This document shows positions 44,999 to 53,566 of a stretch of 64,000 bases of DNA, in pieces. The translations under genes were made by a program, and so were the position numbers. This DNA comes from DASUAS01 sp963841415 (GTDB taxonomy: Bacteria; Actinomycetota; Acidimicrobiia; IMCC26256; DASPTH01), in the NCBI GenBank assembly GCA_963841415.1, contig CAWJCN010000003.1, positions 248,001-312,000 on the forward strand. Direction: 5' to 3'. Below the pieces are notes generated by a model. It saw nothing but the letters and a program-made list of their open reading frames with translations. It ran no database searches and was not told the DNA's origin. Each line of letters opens with the position of its first letter. Positions within the stretch are counted from its first letter, which is position 1.

Positions 44999-45491
44999 GT
45001 GCTGACCGAGCGACTCGAGGTGAGGTTGCCGGTCGAGGGCGACCGCGCTCGCTTCGTCGAGCTGTTCCAGGACCCGGCGTTCATGGAGTTCTCCGCCGGG
45101 GTGCATGACCTGGTGGCGGCCCACAGTCGCTTCGACGAGATGCTCGAGAGTGCCGAACGCTGTGCGGTTCGCCAAGCAACCGATCATCGAGCGCTCGTCG
45201 GGCGAGATCGTCGGATACAGCGGCGTCGCCTGGTTCGAGTTCGAAGGCACGAGGCGCCTCGAGTTCGGCTACCGGCTCGTGCCCGAAGCGCGTGGACATG
45301 GGTACGCAACCGAGGCGGGCCTCGCGGTCTTGTCCATCGCGGCGGAGTCGTTTCAGGGCGAACTGCTCGCCGTGATCGATCCAGGGAACACCGCGTCGAA
45401 GGGCGTGATCGGCAAGCTCGGCTTCGAGTTCTGGAAGGTCGCAGAGGTCAACGGCTACCGCGACGAGTTGCACCGACGCGTCTTCTCCTGA
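44999..45491 (+). pseudogene. GNAT-family acetyltransferase, frameshifted
   Basis: GTG 44999 reads LTERLEVRLPVEGDRARFVE, the typical start of RimJ-like GNAT enzymes. At about 45155 the frame moves by one base, and the rest continues RFAKQPIIERSSGEIVGYSG, FGYRLVPEARGHGYATEAGL (the acetyl-CoA-binding R/Q-x-x-G-x-G/A) and VIGKLGFEFWKVAEV. The two parts are collinear and complementary, about 163 codons in all. One indel separates the N-terminal quarter from the catalytic core, so the gene is probably dead, or the base is a sequencing error. Confidence 0.82.
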
Positions 45492-45597
45492 CGAACCTGT
45501 TCGAAAGGCGCGGAGTGATGCCTCGGCGACTTCGGCGCTCTTTCTCTGTCAACGCGTCGTGGGTGCGAAGCGTCGTACCTCATGAGGAGGCGGAACA

Positions 45598-45745
45598 GTG
45601 CCCGGGGACGACGGCTGGGGTGAGCTCGCGGCGCTCTCTCGCGAGCACGCGCAGTCGCTGGTCCGGTTCGCCGTCCTCCTGGTCGACGACATCGGGATCG
45701 CGGAGGAGATCGTGCAGGACGGCTTCGTGCTGTCCGCTCGACCGC
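45598..45745 (+). pseudogene. N-terminal stub of an ECF sigma factor
   Basis: GTG 45598, preceded by GAGGAGGCGG, reads LAALSREHAQSLVRFAVLLV then IGIAEEIVQDGFV. This is the start of ECF sigma region 2 (the L..A..L...FV-QD-F pattern). After about 48 codons the homology ends and the frame passes into unrelated sequence. Regions 2.3-2.4 and the whole of region 4 are missing, so no sigma activity is expected. Confidence 0.7.
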
Positions 45746-46131
45746 AGGTCGCTCATCCGTGCGAACGCCGTGCACGGTCGCTCGTCGCTCTGGACCTTCG
45801 ACGCCGCTTCCGGAACGCCGGGACGCCGACTGACGTGCTGCGGCCAGCCCGTCGACGTGGACGCATCAGGCGTTCACGTGCTCGTGTACTACACCGATCC
45901 CGCCCATCCCGGCGGGTTGTACCGCTCCACGATCGGGGGGTCGCCGTCCGGTGCGCATAGCGTCCTTCCTCGCCGGCGCGCTGTGGTTGCCCGGAAATTG
46001 AAGTTCCGGATCCGGCGTGACCCAGCCCAGAGGTGCGCGGTTGTGCCCGTATGCGGTGAACAACGCGTGGTCTTGGCCGGGGCGGCGCCGCGATCTGGGC
46101 GCCGGCGGGGTCGCCGTGAAATACTTGACTG
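45746..46131 (+). other. Gene-remnant region between sigma stub and oxidoreductase
   Basis: No intact gene. In one frame SGVHVLVYYTDPAHPGGLYR then STIGG resembles a blade of a sialidase/BNR-type propeller (G-x-LYRSTDGG), and in another frame FLAGALWLPGN-stop follows. The pieces look like a decayed secreted protein fused to the ECF sigma stub. It also contains the oxidoreductase promoter. Confidence 0.4.
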
Positions 46132-48336
46132 ATGCAACGACATTTCGTGACGTGCCCGCTGTGCGAGTGCATGTGCGGGCTGCGGGTCGACGTGGAGGAC
46201 GGGCGGGTCAAGCTGATCCGGGGTGACCGCGACGACGTCTGGTCGAAGGGGTACCTCTGTCCCAAGGGCACGACCCTCGGTCATCTGCACGAGGATCCCG
46301 ACCGCCTGCGCGCGCCGATGGTGCGCGACGGCGACACCTGGCGCGAGGTGACGTGGGACGAAGCGTTCGCGCGCTGCGAGGAGCTGATCCACGGCGTGCT
46401 CGAACGCCACGGCGTCACCGCGTGCACCGCATTCATCGGCAACCCGGTTGGCCACAGCTTCACCCTCGGTCGCTACATGCCGCTCTTCATCGGGCAGTCG
46501 GGCATGCCCCACATCTACTCGTCCGGCACCATCGACCAGTGGCCCAAGAACGTGTCGTCGGTCCTCATGTACGGGAACATGTGGAAGATCCCGTCACCCG
46601 ACATCCAGCGGACCGACCACCTCATCTGCATGGGCGGCAACCCACAAGCGTCGGGCGGTTCGCTCCTCGCGTGTCCCGACGTCCTCGGCGAGCTCGACGG
46701 CGTCCGCGCTCGCGGCGGAAAGGTCATCGTCGTCGACCCGCGTCGCACCGGCACCGCCGACCACGCCGACGAGTGGGTGCCGATCCTGCCCGGTACCGAC
46801 GCCGCGTTCCTGCTCGCGATGTGCAACGTGCTCTTCGCCGAAGGTCTGACGACGCTCGGCGAGCTGGAGCAGAAGGTCAAGGGGTTCGACGCCGTCCGCG
46901 AGCTGTGCGCCGAATTCACCCCCGACTCGGTGGAGGCGTTCTGCCGCGTGCCGGCCGACACCATCCGTCGTCTCGCGCGGGAGTTCGCGGCCGCGCCATC
47001 GGGCGCGGTGTACGGACGCATCGGGTTGTGCAACCAGGAGTTCGGGACGCTCGCGTCGTGGCTGGTCGACGTGGTGAACATCGTCGTGGGCAAGTTCGAC
47101 CGGCCCGGTGGCCTCATGTGGGGCAAGCCGGTCGCCTGGCCGATGGCGTGGATGGCGTCGACGGCCAAGGACGGCGCGCCGCGGTTCGGACGGTGGAGGT
47201 CGCGCGTGTCGGGCGTGCCCGAAGTGCTCGGGCAGGTGCCCGCAGCGTTCCTCGCCGAGGAGATCGCAACGCCGGGAGAGGGGCAGATCAGGGCGCTGTT
47301 CACCGTCGCCGGCAATCCCGTCATCAGCGTGCCCGACTCGGCGCGCCTGGAGGCCGCGCTGCCCGAGCTCGAGTGCATGATCAGCGTCGACAACTACCTC
47401 AACGAGACGACGCGCTTCGCGCACGTGATCCTGCCCGGGCCGTCGCCACTCGAGACGCCGCACTTCGACGAGGTGCTGTGGGGCTGGGCGGCGCGCAGCG
47501 GCGCCAATTGGAGTGACCCGATCTTCCCGCCGTCACCCGACCGGCCCACCGAGGCGCACATCGTCGCCCGCCTCGGGTGGCTGTGCACCCGCGGGAAGAA
47601 CGAGGACTTCGACTTCGAGGCGCTCGACGATGCGTGGTTCGCAGCGCTGTGCCGCTCGCAGGGGCTCGACGCGGTCGACATCATCCCGCTCTACGACGGC
47701 GGGGGACCGGAGCGGATCATCGACCTCACCGTCCGCACCGGGCCATGGGGCGACCGCTACGGCGAGGTGCCTGACGGGTTGACGCTCGAGAAGATCAAGG
47801 CGCAGCCGCACGGCGTCGACATGGGTCCGATGGTGCCGCGGGTCGACGAGATGGTGTGCACGCCGGACGGGCTCATCGACCTCGCGCCCGACTACATCGT
47901 GGGTGACCTGCCGCGCCTGCGGCGACGTGTCGCGCGCGGCGATGACGACGGCCTCCGGCTGGTGAGCCGTCGCCACCTCCGCTCGAAGAACTCGTGGATG
48001 CACAACGTGAAGGTCTTGGTGAAGGGCAAGGACCGCTGCACGTTGCTCGTGCACCCCGACGACGCCGCCGGCGTGGGTCTGGTCGACGGCGGTCGCGCGC
48101 GGGTGTCGTCGGAGGCCGGCAGCATCGAGGTACCGGTCGAGGTGAGCGACGAGATGATGCCAGGTGTGGTGTCGTTGCCTCACGGATGGGGACATGACCG
48201 GCCTGGCGCGCGGCTGTCCGTTGCCCGCGAGCACGCAGGTGTGAACAACAACCTGCTCGCGCCCACGCACTTCTACGACACGCTGTCGAACAACCACGCG
48301 GTGAACGGAATCCCCGTCGAAGTTGTCCCGGCATAA
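46132..48336 (+). CDS. Molybdopterin-dependent oxidoreductase (FdhF/DMSOR family)
   Basis: A 734-residue protein. The N-terminal 4Fe-4S site is TCPLCECMCGLRV plus YLCPKGTTLG. Typical molybdopterin-binding stretches follow, such as DHLICMGGNPQASGGSLLAC, GGKVIVVDPRRTGTADHADE and TVAGNPVISVPDSARLEAAL. The C-terminal dinucleotide-binding domain includes RRHLRSKNSWMHN and VVSLPHGWGHDRPGARLSVA. No signal peptide or Tat motif is present, so it is cytoplasmic. No obvious Cys or Sec aligns with the formate-dehydrogenase Mo ligand, so the substrate is unclear. It appears single-subunit and without neighbouring maturation genes. Confidence 0.9.
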   Translation: MQRHFVTCPLCECMCGLRVDVEDGRVKLIRGDRDDVWSKGYLCPKGTTLGHLHEDPDRLRAPMVRDGDTWREVTWDEAFARCEELIHGVLERHGVTACTAFIGNPVGHSFTLGRYMPLFIGQSGMPHIYSSGTIDQWPKNVSSVLMYGNMWKIPSPDIQRTDHLICMGGNPQASGGSLLACPDVLGELDGVRARGGKVIVVDPRRTGTADHADEWVPILPGTDAAFLLAMCNVLFAEGLTTLGELEQKVKGFDAVRELCAEFTPDSVEAFCRVPADTIRRLAREFAAAPSGAVYGRIGLCNQEFGTLASWLVDVVNIVVGKFDRPGGLMWGKPVAWPMAWMASTAKDGAPRFGRWRSRVSGVPEVLGQVPAAFLAEEIATPGEGQIRALFTVAGNPVISVPDSARLEAALPELECMISVDNYLNETTRFAHVILPGPSPLETPHFDEVLWGWAARSGANWSDPIFPPSPDRPTEAHIVARLGWLCTRGKNEDFDFEALDDAWFAALCRSQGLDAVDIIPLYDGGGPERIIDLTVRTGPWGDRYGEVPDGLTLEKIKAQPHGVDMGPMVPRVDEMVCTPDGLIDLAPDYIVGDLPRLRRRVARGDDDGLRLVSRRHLRSKNSWMHNVKVLVKGKDRCTLLVHPDDAAGVGLVDGGRARVSSEAGSIEVPVEVSDEMMPGVVSLPHGWGHDRPGARLSVAREHAGVNNNLLAPTHFYDTLSNNHAVNGIPVEVVPA

Positions 48337-48396
48337 CCGCTTCTTTCCTTGCGCGCACGCGCTGCGGGGCCCCGCCACGCTGACCGGCCGTGCTGC

Positions 48397-48798
48397 GTGA
48401 CGTCGACCGCGCCGGTGTTCCCGTGGTTCCACGACCTCACCGTGTCGGGCGACTCGACCCTGGTGATGAGCCCGCCGTCGACCCGCGCCCGCGTGCCCGC
48501 TGCGCTTCGGGGTGCGCCTCGACACGGGGTCAACCCGCGGATCGTCGTCGGGCTCGACCATCTCCGCAGCGCACAGGGCATCAAGATCGACACCTTCGGT
48601 GCCGGATCGGCCCTCGTGCTCTCCAACACCTTCGACCCCGCCATCGGACGTCGGTCGTCCACGTTCGGGTGGTGGTTCGTGCACCTCGGTGGTGAACATG
48701 CCGGCCGTGCCCGGTACCTGAGGCCGTTCGATTGCTCCGGTCCGTCTCACCACCTACGATGCTGGCGATCTCCGCGCCCGTTGCTCGACCAAGGGGAA
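48397..48798 (+). CDS. Uncertain open frame with coding-like composition
   Basis: The frame from GTG 48397 has strong G/C bias at third positions and reads PVFPWFHDLTVSGDSTLVMS, PRIVVGLDHLRSAQGIKIDT and FGAGSALVLSNTFDP, plausible beta-strand text. It runs without a stop into the small peptide gene at 48802 in the same frame, so its own end is unclear. No family recognised; it may be a degraded gene. The antisense frames look worse. Confidence 0.3.
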
Positions 48799-48801
48799 CT
48801 C

Positions 48802-48876
48802 ATGAAGAAGCTGCTGATCATCCTCATCCTGGCTGCGATCGGGATCGCGGTGGTCAAGAAGGTCCGCGAAGCCTGA
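48802..48876 (+). CDS. 24-residue membrane peptide
   Basis: The ORF encodes MKKLLIILILAAIGIAVVKK-VREA, one hydrophobic helix with positive ends. AAGGGGAAC precedes ATG 48802 at ideal spacing, which is the main support. Actinobacteria have short single-helix proteins of this shape (such as the DLW-39 group, with MKKLLxxA starts), but the DLW motif is absent. It could alternatively be the C-terminal helix of the open frame above. Function unknown. Confidence 0.55.
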   Translation: MKKLLIILILAAIGIAVVKKVREA

Positions 48877-48896
48877 GCTCGCACGAGCTCACAATT

Positions 48897-49661
48897 TCAT
48901 GACGACGAGCCCGCTCCGGCGGGCTCGTCTCGCTGCGCGGCCCGTTCGCGGGCGACCAGCGCGTAGTAGAGGACGGCCGTGGCCATGCCGAAGAGCGGCG
49001 AGGTGGCGACGTGCACCAGGTACTCGCCGGTTGGCTCCGCCCACGTCTGCGGCAACAGGTCGAGCAGCGCACCGGCCACGCTCGAGATCACCTCGCTGAG
49101 CACGAACGCGAGGATCACGAAGATCGCGACCGGGCGGAACGACCCGCGCACGAGCTGACGGCTGCGCCCGGGCGCGCGCAGCGCGCTCGTGCCCTCGGCG
49201 ACCACGACCGGGCCGGTCACGACACCCCACACCGCGACCACGAAGCCCGGGATCACGAAGAAGAGGAGCCCGACCGCGACACCGACCTCGTAGACGATCG
49301 TGGCGAGCAGCAGCGAGCCCCAGGGGACGGTCCGGAGGAATTCCCGCGGCGACGGCAAACCGACGCCGTGCAGGTCGTCGGCGACGATCTTCTCCGACGC
49401 CGCCGCGAGGAGCTCGGCGACGAGCAGCTCGAACACGAGCACGATGACGACGTTCACGACGACATCACCGAGGCGGAACCGATCGGTGTCGATCTCGATG
49501 CCGTGCGCGATGCCCGTGAGCTCGAGCACCGCGAGCGGGAGCCACAGCACCGCCGCGATCCCGGTGAGGTACCAGAAGTGGAGGCGCCAGAAGCGCACCG
49601 CGTCGCGGAGGACGGAGGCGAGGCGGACGGGCGCGACGGGGGCGGGCGGCGGCGGCGACAC
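48897..49661 (-). CDS. Multi-pass membrane protein (YciC/DUF7847-like)
   Basis: A protein of about 254 residues with a proline-rich N-terminus (VSPPPPAPVAPVRLASVLRD), then FWRLHFWYLTGIAAVLWLPL and helices LLATIVYEVGVAVGLLFFVI, FRPVAIFVILAFVLSEVIS and others. The layout, with an amphipathic KIVADDLHG segment in the middle and ALRAPGRSRQLVRGSFRPVA between the halves, resembles glycerophosphoryl-diester-phosphodiesterase-type membrane domains (YciC/DUF7847). GTG 49661 is a reasonable start, with others upstream. It is divergent from the tad locus. Function unknown. Confidence 0.7.
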   Translation of the reverse strand: MSPPPPAPVAPVRLASVLRDAVRFWRLHFWYLTGIAAVLWLPLAVLELTGIAHGIEIDTDRFRLGDVVVNVVIVLVFELLVAELLAAASEKIVADDLHGVGLPSPREFLRTVPWGSLLLATIVYEVGVAVGLLFFVIPGFVVAVWGVVTGPVVVAEGTSALRAPGRSRQLVRGSFRPVAIFVILAFVLSEVISSVAGALLDLLPQTWAEPTGEYLVHVATSPLFGMATAVLYYALVARERAAQRDEPAGAGSSS

Positions 49662-49806
49662 GGCGACCGGCGATCCTACGAGGTGTTCGACGCCGCGAAG
49701 TTGGCCCTTGACGACGGGTGGGCCACGTCGTACGTTGCCCACTCTTCCTCGCGCACTTCCTCCCATTTGCCGGCGCGTTCGACGCGCCCGGGGAGGAGGT
49801 CGTCGC

Positions 49807-50529
49807 TTGCTCATCGCCCTCTGGTCCGCCACCGGCGGATCCGGCACGTCAGTCTTCACCGCCGCGTGTGCGCTCGTGCTCGCACGCGAAGCTCGCGACG
49901 CGGGCCACGCCACCGGAGTGCGCGTCGCCGACCTCGCCGGCGACCTCCCTGCCGTCTTCGGTCTCGGAGCCGAACCCGACGTCGGCCTGGCCGACTGGCT
50001 CGCCGCCGGGCCCGAGGCGCCCACCGATGCGCTCGACCGCCTGGCGACGGAGGTCGCGCCCGGTATCGCGCTGCTGCCACTCGGCGGTGCCGCCGAGCCG
50101 TTGTGTGCAGTTGCCCCCGAGGCCGGCGCGGCGCTGGCCGTCGCACTCGCACACGGACCGTCGCCGGTGCTCGCCGACTGCGGGACGGCCCGGGAGCCGA
50201 CGCTGCGCGCGGTCGTCGAAGTGGCCGACGTCGCCGTCGTCGTGCTGCGGAGCTGCTACCTCTCGCTGCGCCGCGCGGTGCACTCACCGTCGCTGCGTCA
50301 CACCGCGGGCGTCGTGCTGCTCGACGAGCCGGAGCGCTCGCTCGGCGCGCACGCCATCGCCGAGGTGCTCGACCTCCCGGTCCTGGCGCGGATCCCGGCG
50401 AAGCCCCGGATCGCACGCGCCGTCGACGCCGGCGTCCTCGGCACCCGGCTCCCCGACCAGCTGGCGCGCGCCGCCACCGACGTCGTGCGACGCGTCGGTG
50501 CGCGTGGGCTCCGTGGCGAGGCCGCATGA
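49807..50529 (+). CDS. cpaE: CpaE/Ssd-like MinD-family protein of the tad locus
   Basis: A 240-residue MinD/ParA-like protein: LLIALWSATGGSGTSVFTAA, SPVLADCGTAREP, then VVVLRSCYLSLRRAV and LGTRLPDQLARAA. The P-loop lacks both lysines of the deviant Walker A (K-GG-x-GK-T/S reads T-GG-S-GT-S here), as in degenerate Ssd/CpaE proteins, so ATP hydrolysis is doubtful. TTG 49807 is preceded by GGAGGAGG. It overlaps tadA by ATGA and begins the tad operon; CpaE-like proteins localise pilus assembly in other bacteria. Confidence 0.85.
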   Translation: MLIALWSATGGSGTSVFTAACALVLAREARDAGHATGVRVADLAGDLPAVFGLGAEPDVGLADWLAAGPEAPTDALDRLATEVAPGIALLPLGGAAEPLCAVAPEAGAALAVALAHGPSPVLADCGTAREPTLRAVVEVADVAVVVLRSCYLSLRRAVHSPSLRHTAGVVLLDEPERSLGAHAIAEVLDLPVLARIPAKPRIARAVDAGVLGTRLPDQLARAATDVVRRVGARGLRGEAA

Positions 50530-51743
50530 CGGTCCTGGCGCTGCCCTCCGCACCCGACGCGGCCGACGACGGGCTGCTCAAGCAGCGCGTGCACCGCCGG
50601 CTCGTCGCGAACGGCGTCGACGATCCGAGCGCCGACATCGCACTGCTCCGGCGGACGCTGGCCGATCTCCTGCGTGACGAGCAGCCGCTCCTCGCCGGGC
50701 CGCGGTTCGACGCGCTGCTCGAGCAGCTCACGCACGAAGTCGCCGGGCTCGGTCCCCTCGAGCCCCTGCTCGCCGACCCGACCGTCACCGAGGTGATGGT
50801 CAACGGTCCGGGCCGCGCTTATGTCGAGCGCGCTGGTCGACTCGAGCCGGTGGTGCTGGAGCTCGACGCGGCCGCGATCGTGCACCTCGTCGAACGGGTC
50901 GTCGCGCCGCTCGGGCTCCGGCTCGATCGCTCGTCGCCGATGGTCGACGCCCGTCTCGCCGACGGCTCGCGGCTGCACGCGGTGATCCCGCCGCTCGCCG
51001 TCGACGGTCCGTGCGTCACGATCCGCCGCTTCGGGGCGCGCGCCATCGCGTTGGAGGAGTTCGGCGTGGACGGCGTCGCGGCGACGTTCCTCCGCTGGTC
51101 GGTGGCGGCGGGTTGGAACCTGCTGGTGGCCGGCGCCACCAGCGCGGGAAAGACCACGTTGCTCAACGCGTTGTCGCAGACGATCCCGCACGACGAGCGC
51201 ATCGTGACCATCGAGGAGACGGCAGAGCTGCGTCTCGCACAGCCGCACGTGGTGCGCCTCGAGGCGCGCCCGCCGAACGCCGAAGGCGCCGGTGGCGTCG
51301 GCGTGCGAGCGCTGGTGCGAGCTGCGCTGCGGATGCGACCCGACCGGCTCGTCGTCGGCGAGGTGCGCGGTGGTGAGGCCCTGGACATGCTCCAAGCGCT
51401 GAACACCGGACACGACGGGTCGATGTCGACGCTGCACGCCAACGGGCCGCGCGACGCGCTGGCCCGCCTCGAAACGCTCGTGTTGCTGGCCGACTCGGGG
51501 CTGCCGCTCGGCGCCGTGCGCGCGCAGGTGGCGTCGAGCATCGACGCGGTGGTGTTCGTCGCGCGGGGGAGCGGCGGTGGACGCCGCGTCGAGGCGATCG
51601 CGGAGGTCGACGCGGCGCACCGCGAGGGTGCGCGCACGTTGTTCGTCCGGCGCGGCGACCGGTTGGTGCCGGTCGACCGCGTCATGCGGCCGGCGCGCCG
51701 TCACGACGCGGTGCGGTTGCTGGAGCGCGGTCCGTCGTGCTGA
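50526..51743 (+). CDS. tadA: Tad pilus assembly ATPase
   Basis: A 405-residue CpaF/TadA ATPase of the type II/IV secretion superfamily. The N-terminal domain (PLEPLLADPTVTEVMVNGPG) is followed by Walker A LLVAGATSAGKTTLLNALSQ, the Asp box TIEETAELRLAQPHVVRLEA, Walker B RMRPDRLVVGEVRGGEALDM and the His box GSMSTLHANGPRDALARLET. It powers pilus extension, or retraction, in the cytoplasm through TadB and TadC. ATG 50526 overlaps cpaE, and its 3' end overlaps tadB by 7 bases. Complete and typical. Confidence 0.95.
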   Translation: MTVLALPSAPDAADDGLLKQRVHRRLVANGVDDPSADIALLRRTLADLLRDEQPLLAGPRFDALLEQLTHEVAGLGPLEPLLADPTVTEVMVNGPGRAYVERAGRLEPVVLELDAAAIVHLVERVVAPLGLRLDRSSPMVDARLADGSRLHAVIPPLAVDGPCVTIRRFGARAIALEEFGVDGVAATFLRWSVAAGWNLLVAGATSAGKTTLLNALSQTIPHDERIVTIEETAELRLAQPHVVRLEARPPNAEGAGGVGVRALVRAALRMRPDRLVVGEVRGGEALDMLQALNTGHDGSMSTLHANGPRDALARLETLVLLADSGLPLGAVRAQVASSIDAVVFVARGSGGGRRVEAIAEVDAAHREGARTLFVRRGDRLVPVDRVMRPARRHDAVRLLERGPSC

Positions 51744-52609
51744 CCCTCGTACTCGTGCTCGTGATCGTGGGGCCACTCACGTGCGCGGGACTGGTCGCCG
51801 CGGGCCGGCGCGCCGCGGTCGCGGACCGGGCTCGATCGCTCGGCCCACGGTCGCGGTGGCGCGTCCCGGAACGCGTCCGGGTTCGGCTGGTGGCCGCGTT
51901 GCGCGACGCCGACCTCGGATGGACCCCCGAGGAGGCGGTCGAGTACTGGGGGATCGGCGCGGCGGCGATCGCGTTGCTCGCGGCCCCGCTCGCCCCGGTG
52001 CTCGCGATCCCCGCGGTCCTTGCCGTGCTCGCCGCCGGGCCCATGGCGCTCGCGCTGCTTCGTGGTCGTCGGGAGCGCGCCTTCGCCGCCGGGTTGCCCG
52101 TCGCGCTCGAGCAGGTCGCGGCCGAATTGCGCGGCGGGGGGACCGTCGCGGCAGCGGTCGAACGGCTCGCGCGCACGATCGGCCCGGTCGCCCTCGACCT
52201 GCACCGGGTGCACGTCCGCACCCAACTCGGACTCCCCCTGGCCGACGCGCTGGCCGGGTGGCCGGCCGAGCACGATGCGCCCGGGGTGCGCGCGGCCGCG
52301 GGCGCGCTCTCGGTGGCCGCGACGATGGGTGGGCGCGCCGCGGATGCCATCGACGGTCTGGCTTCGTCGCTCCGCCACCGGCTCGACGCCGTGGCCGAGG
52401 CGCACTCGCTCTCGGCCCAGGCGCGCCTGTCCGCGGTGGTCGTCGGTGCCGCGCCGCTCGGATACCTCGCGTTCTCGACGTTGGTCGATCCGACCGCGGT
52501 CACCGCGCTGGTCGACACCGGTGTGGGGCGGGTCTGCCTCGTCGTCGGGCTCGCGCTGGAGGCACTCGGGGGCCTGTGGATCCGGCACATCGTGAGGTCG
52601 GCCGGATGA
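51737..52609 (+). CDS. tadB: Tad inner-membrane platform protein TadB
   Basis: A 290-residue T2SSF-family protein. An N-terminal helix LTLVLVLVIVGPLTCAGLVA is followed by two mid helices (AIALLAAPLAPVLAIPAVLA), the cytoplasmic F domain (GLPVALEQVAAELRGGGTVA, LGLPLADALAGWPAEHD) and C-terminal helices. GTG 51737 overlaps tadA. With TadC it forms the heteromeric membrane platform that couples the ATPase to pilin polymerisation. It overlaps tadC by ATGA. Confidence 0.9.
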   Translation: MLTLVLVLVIVGPLTCAGLVAAGRRAAVADRARSLGPRSRWRVPERVRVRLVAALRDADLGWTPEEAVEYWGIGAAAIALLAAPLAPVLAIPAVLAVLAAGPMALALLRGRRERAFAAGLPVALEQVAAELRGGGTVAAAVERLARTIGPVALDLHRVHVRTQLGLPLADALAGWPAEHDAPGVRAAAGALSVAATMGGRAADAIDGLASSLRHRLDAVAEAHSLSAQARLSAVVVGAAPLGYLAFSTLVDPTAVTALVDTGVGRVCLVVGLALEALGGLWIRHIVRSAG

Positions 52610-53301
52610 GCGCCTCATCTGCATCTGCGGCGTGGATGTTGGGCGTCGGGTGGGGAGTCCTGCTCGCGGCGCCACTGGTGCGAAGCGCCGGTCGGGTGGC
52701 GGCGACGTCGCGAGTGGCGGCGCTCTCGACGAGGTCGCCGTCGTCAACGGGCACGGCGCGGATCCGGGGCCGCGTCGCCCAATGGACGCAGGCACACGCC
52801 CACGACCCGCTGCTCCGAGTCGCGCAGTCGCTCCTGTCGCGCCGACGCGACCAGCGCGACGCTCAGCTGATCGCGCGCGAGATTCCGGTCGCGATCGACC
52901 TGCTCGGAGTCGCCGTCGGGGCCGGGTGCACGCCCTACCTCGCGGTTGAGGTCGCCGCGCACTGGTCCCCGCCGCCCTTGGCGAACATCTTCCGCGAGGT
53001 GCTCCGACGCTGCTCGCTCGGGCTCGACTTCGAGGCCGCGCTCGACACCGCGGTCCGCGACGTGCCACGGGTGCGCCCGCTCGCCGACGCGCTGCTGGCG
53101 TCCGACCGTCTCGGGGTACCGGTCGGCCCGGTGCTCGCCCGCTTGGCCGACGAAGATCGCACCGCGCTCCGCCGCGCTGCCGAAGCTCACGCGCGACGCG
53201 TCCCGGTGCGGCTCCTGTTCCCGCTCGTGTTCCTCGTCCTGCCCGCCTTCGTGCTGCTCACGGTGGTTCCCGGGTTGGCGGCCGGTCTCGGCCGCCTATG
53301 A
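52606..53301 (+). CDS. tadC: Tad inner-membrane platform protein TadC
   Basis: A 231-residue T2SSF protein: an N-terminal helix (AAWMLGVGWGVLLAAPLVRS), a loop, then EIPVAIDLLGVAVGAGCTPY, SLGLDFEAALDTAVRDVPRV and DRLGVPVGPVLARLADEDRT, ending in PVRLLFPLVFLVLPAFVLLT. The pattern of E-P-x-x-DLL and G-x-P-V-x-x-xLxxLA is typical of TadC. ATG 52606 overlaps tadB. It is shorter than proteobacterial TadC, as in other actinobacteria. Confidence 0.9.
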   Translation: MSASSASAAWMLGVGWGVLLAAPLVRSAGRVAATSRVAALSTRSPSSTGTARIRGRVAQWTQAHAHDPLLRVAQSLLSRRRDQRDAQLIAREIPVAIDLLGVAVGAGCTPYLAVEVAAHWSPPPLANIFREVLRRCSLGLDFEAALDTAVRDVPRVRPLADALLASDRLGVPVGPVLARLADEDRTALRRAAEAHARRVPVRLLFPLVFLVLPAFVLLTVVPGLAAGLGRL

Positions 53302-53365
53302 CCACTGCCGTGGCATCGCACTTCCCCCTCTCTTCCCTCGACCGGAACCACGAGGAGGTTGTGCA

Positions 53366-53566
53366 ATGTCAGCTGGATTCCTGGCGCGCGTCCGCGCGCG
53401 GCTGGCTCGGGTCGCACCGGGCGAAGCGGGACAGTCGACGGCCGAGTACGCGCTGGTGATCCTGGGCGCCGTGGCCATCGCGACCCTGCTGATCACCTGG
53501 GCCACGGGCAGCCACGCGATCTCGCAGCTGTTCGACTCGGTGATCTCGAAGATCCTCCCGTCGTGA
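53366..53566 (+). CDS. DUF4244-type Flp pilin
   Basis: A 66-residue protein with GQSTAEYALVILGAVAIATL and then SQLFDSVISKILPS. The G-x-S-T-A-E-Y stretch before a hydrophobic helix matches prepilin processing sites (cleavage before the helix, Glu at +5), and the short C-terminal tail fits Flp/DUF4244 pilins of actinobacterial tad loci. GGAGG lies seven bases before ATG 53366; a 64-base gap after tadC leaves room for separate control. It would polymerise into the pilus. No prepilin peptidase gene is in this window. Confidence 0.88.
   Translation: MSAGFLARVRARLARVAPGEAGQSTAEYALVILGAVAIATLLITWATGSHAISQLFDSVISKILPS

Noticed and set aside
47533..48753. Minus-strand frame spanning the oxidoreductase end and the gap
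   Set aside because: Mostly antisense to a clear gene; the part in the gap shows worse codon bias than the plus strand.
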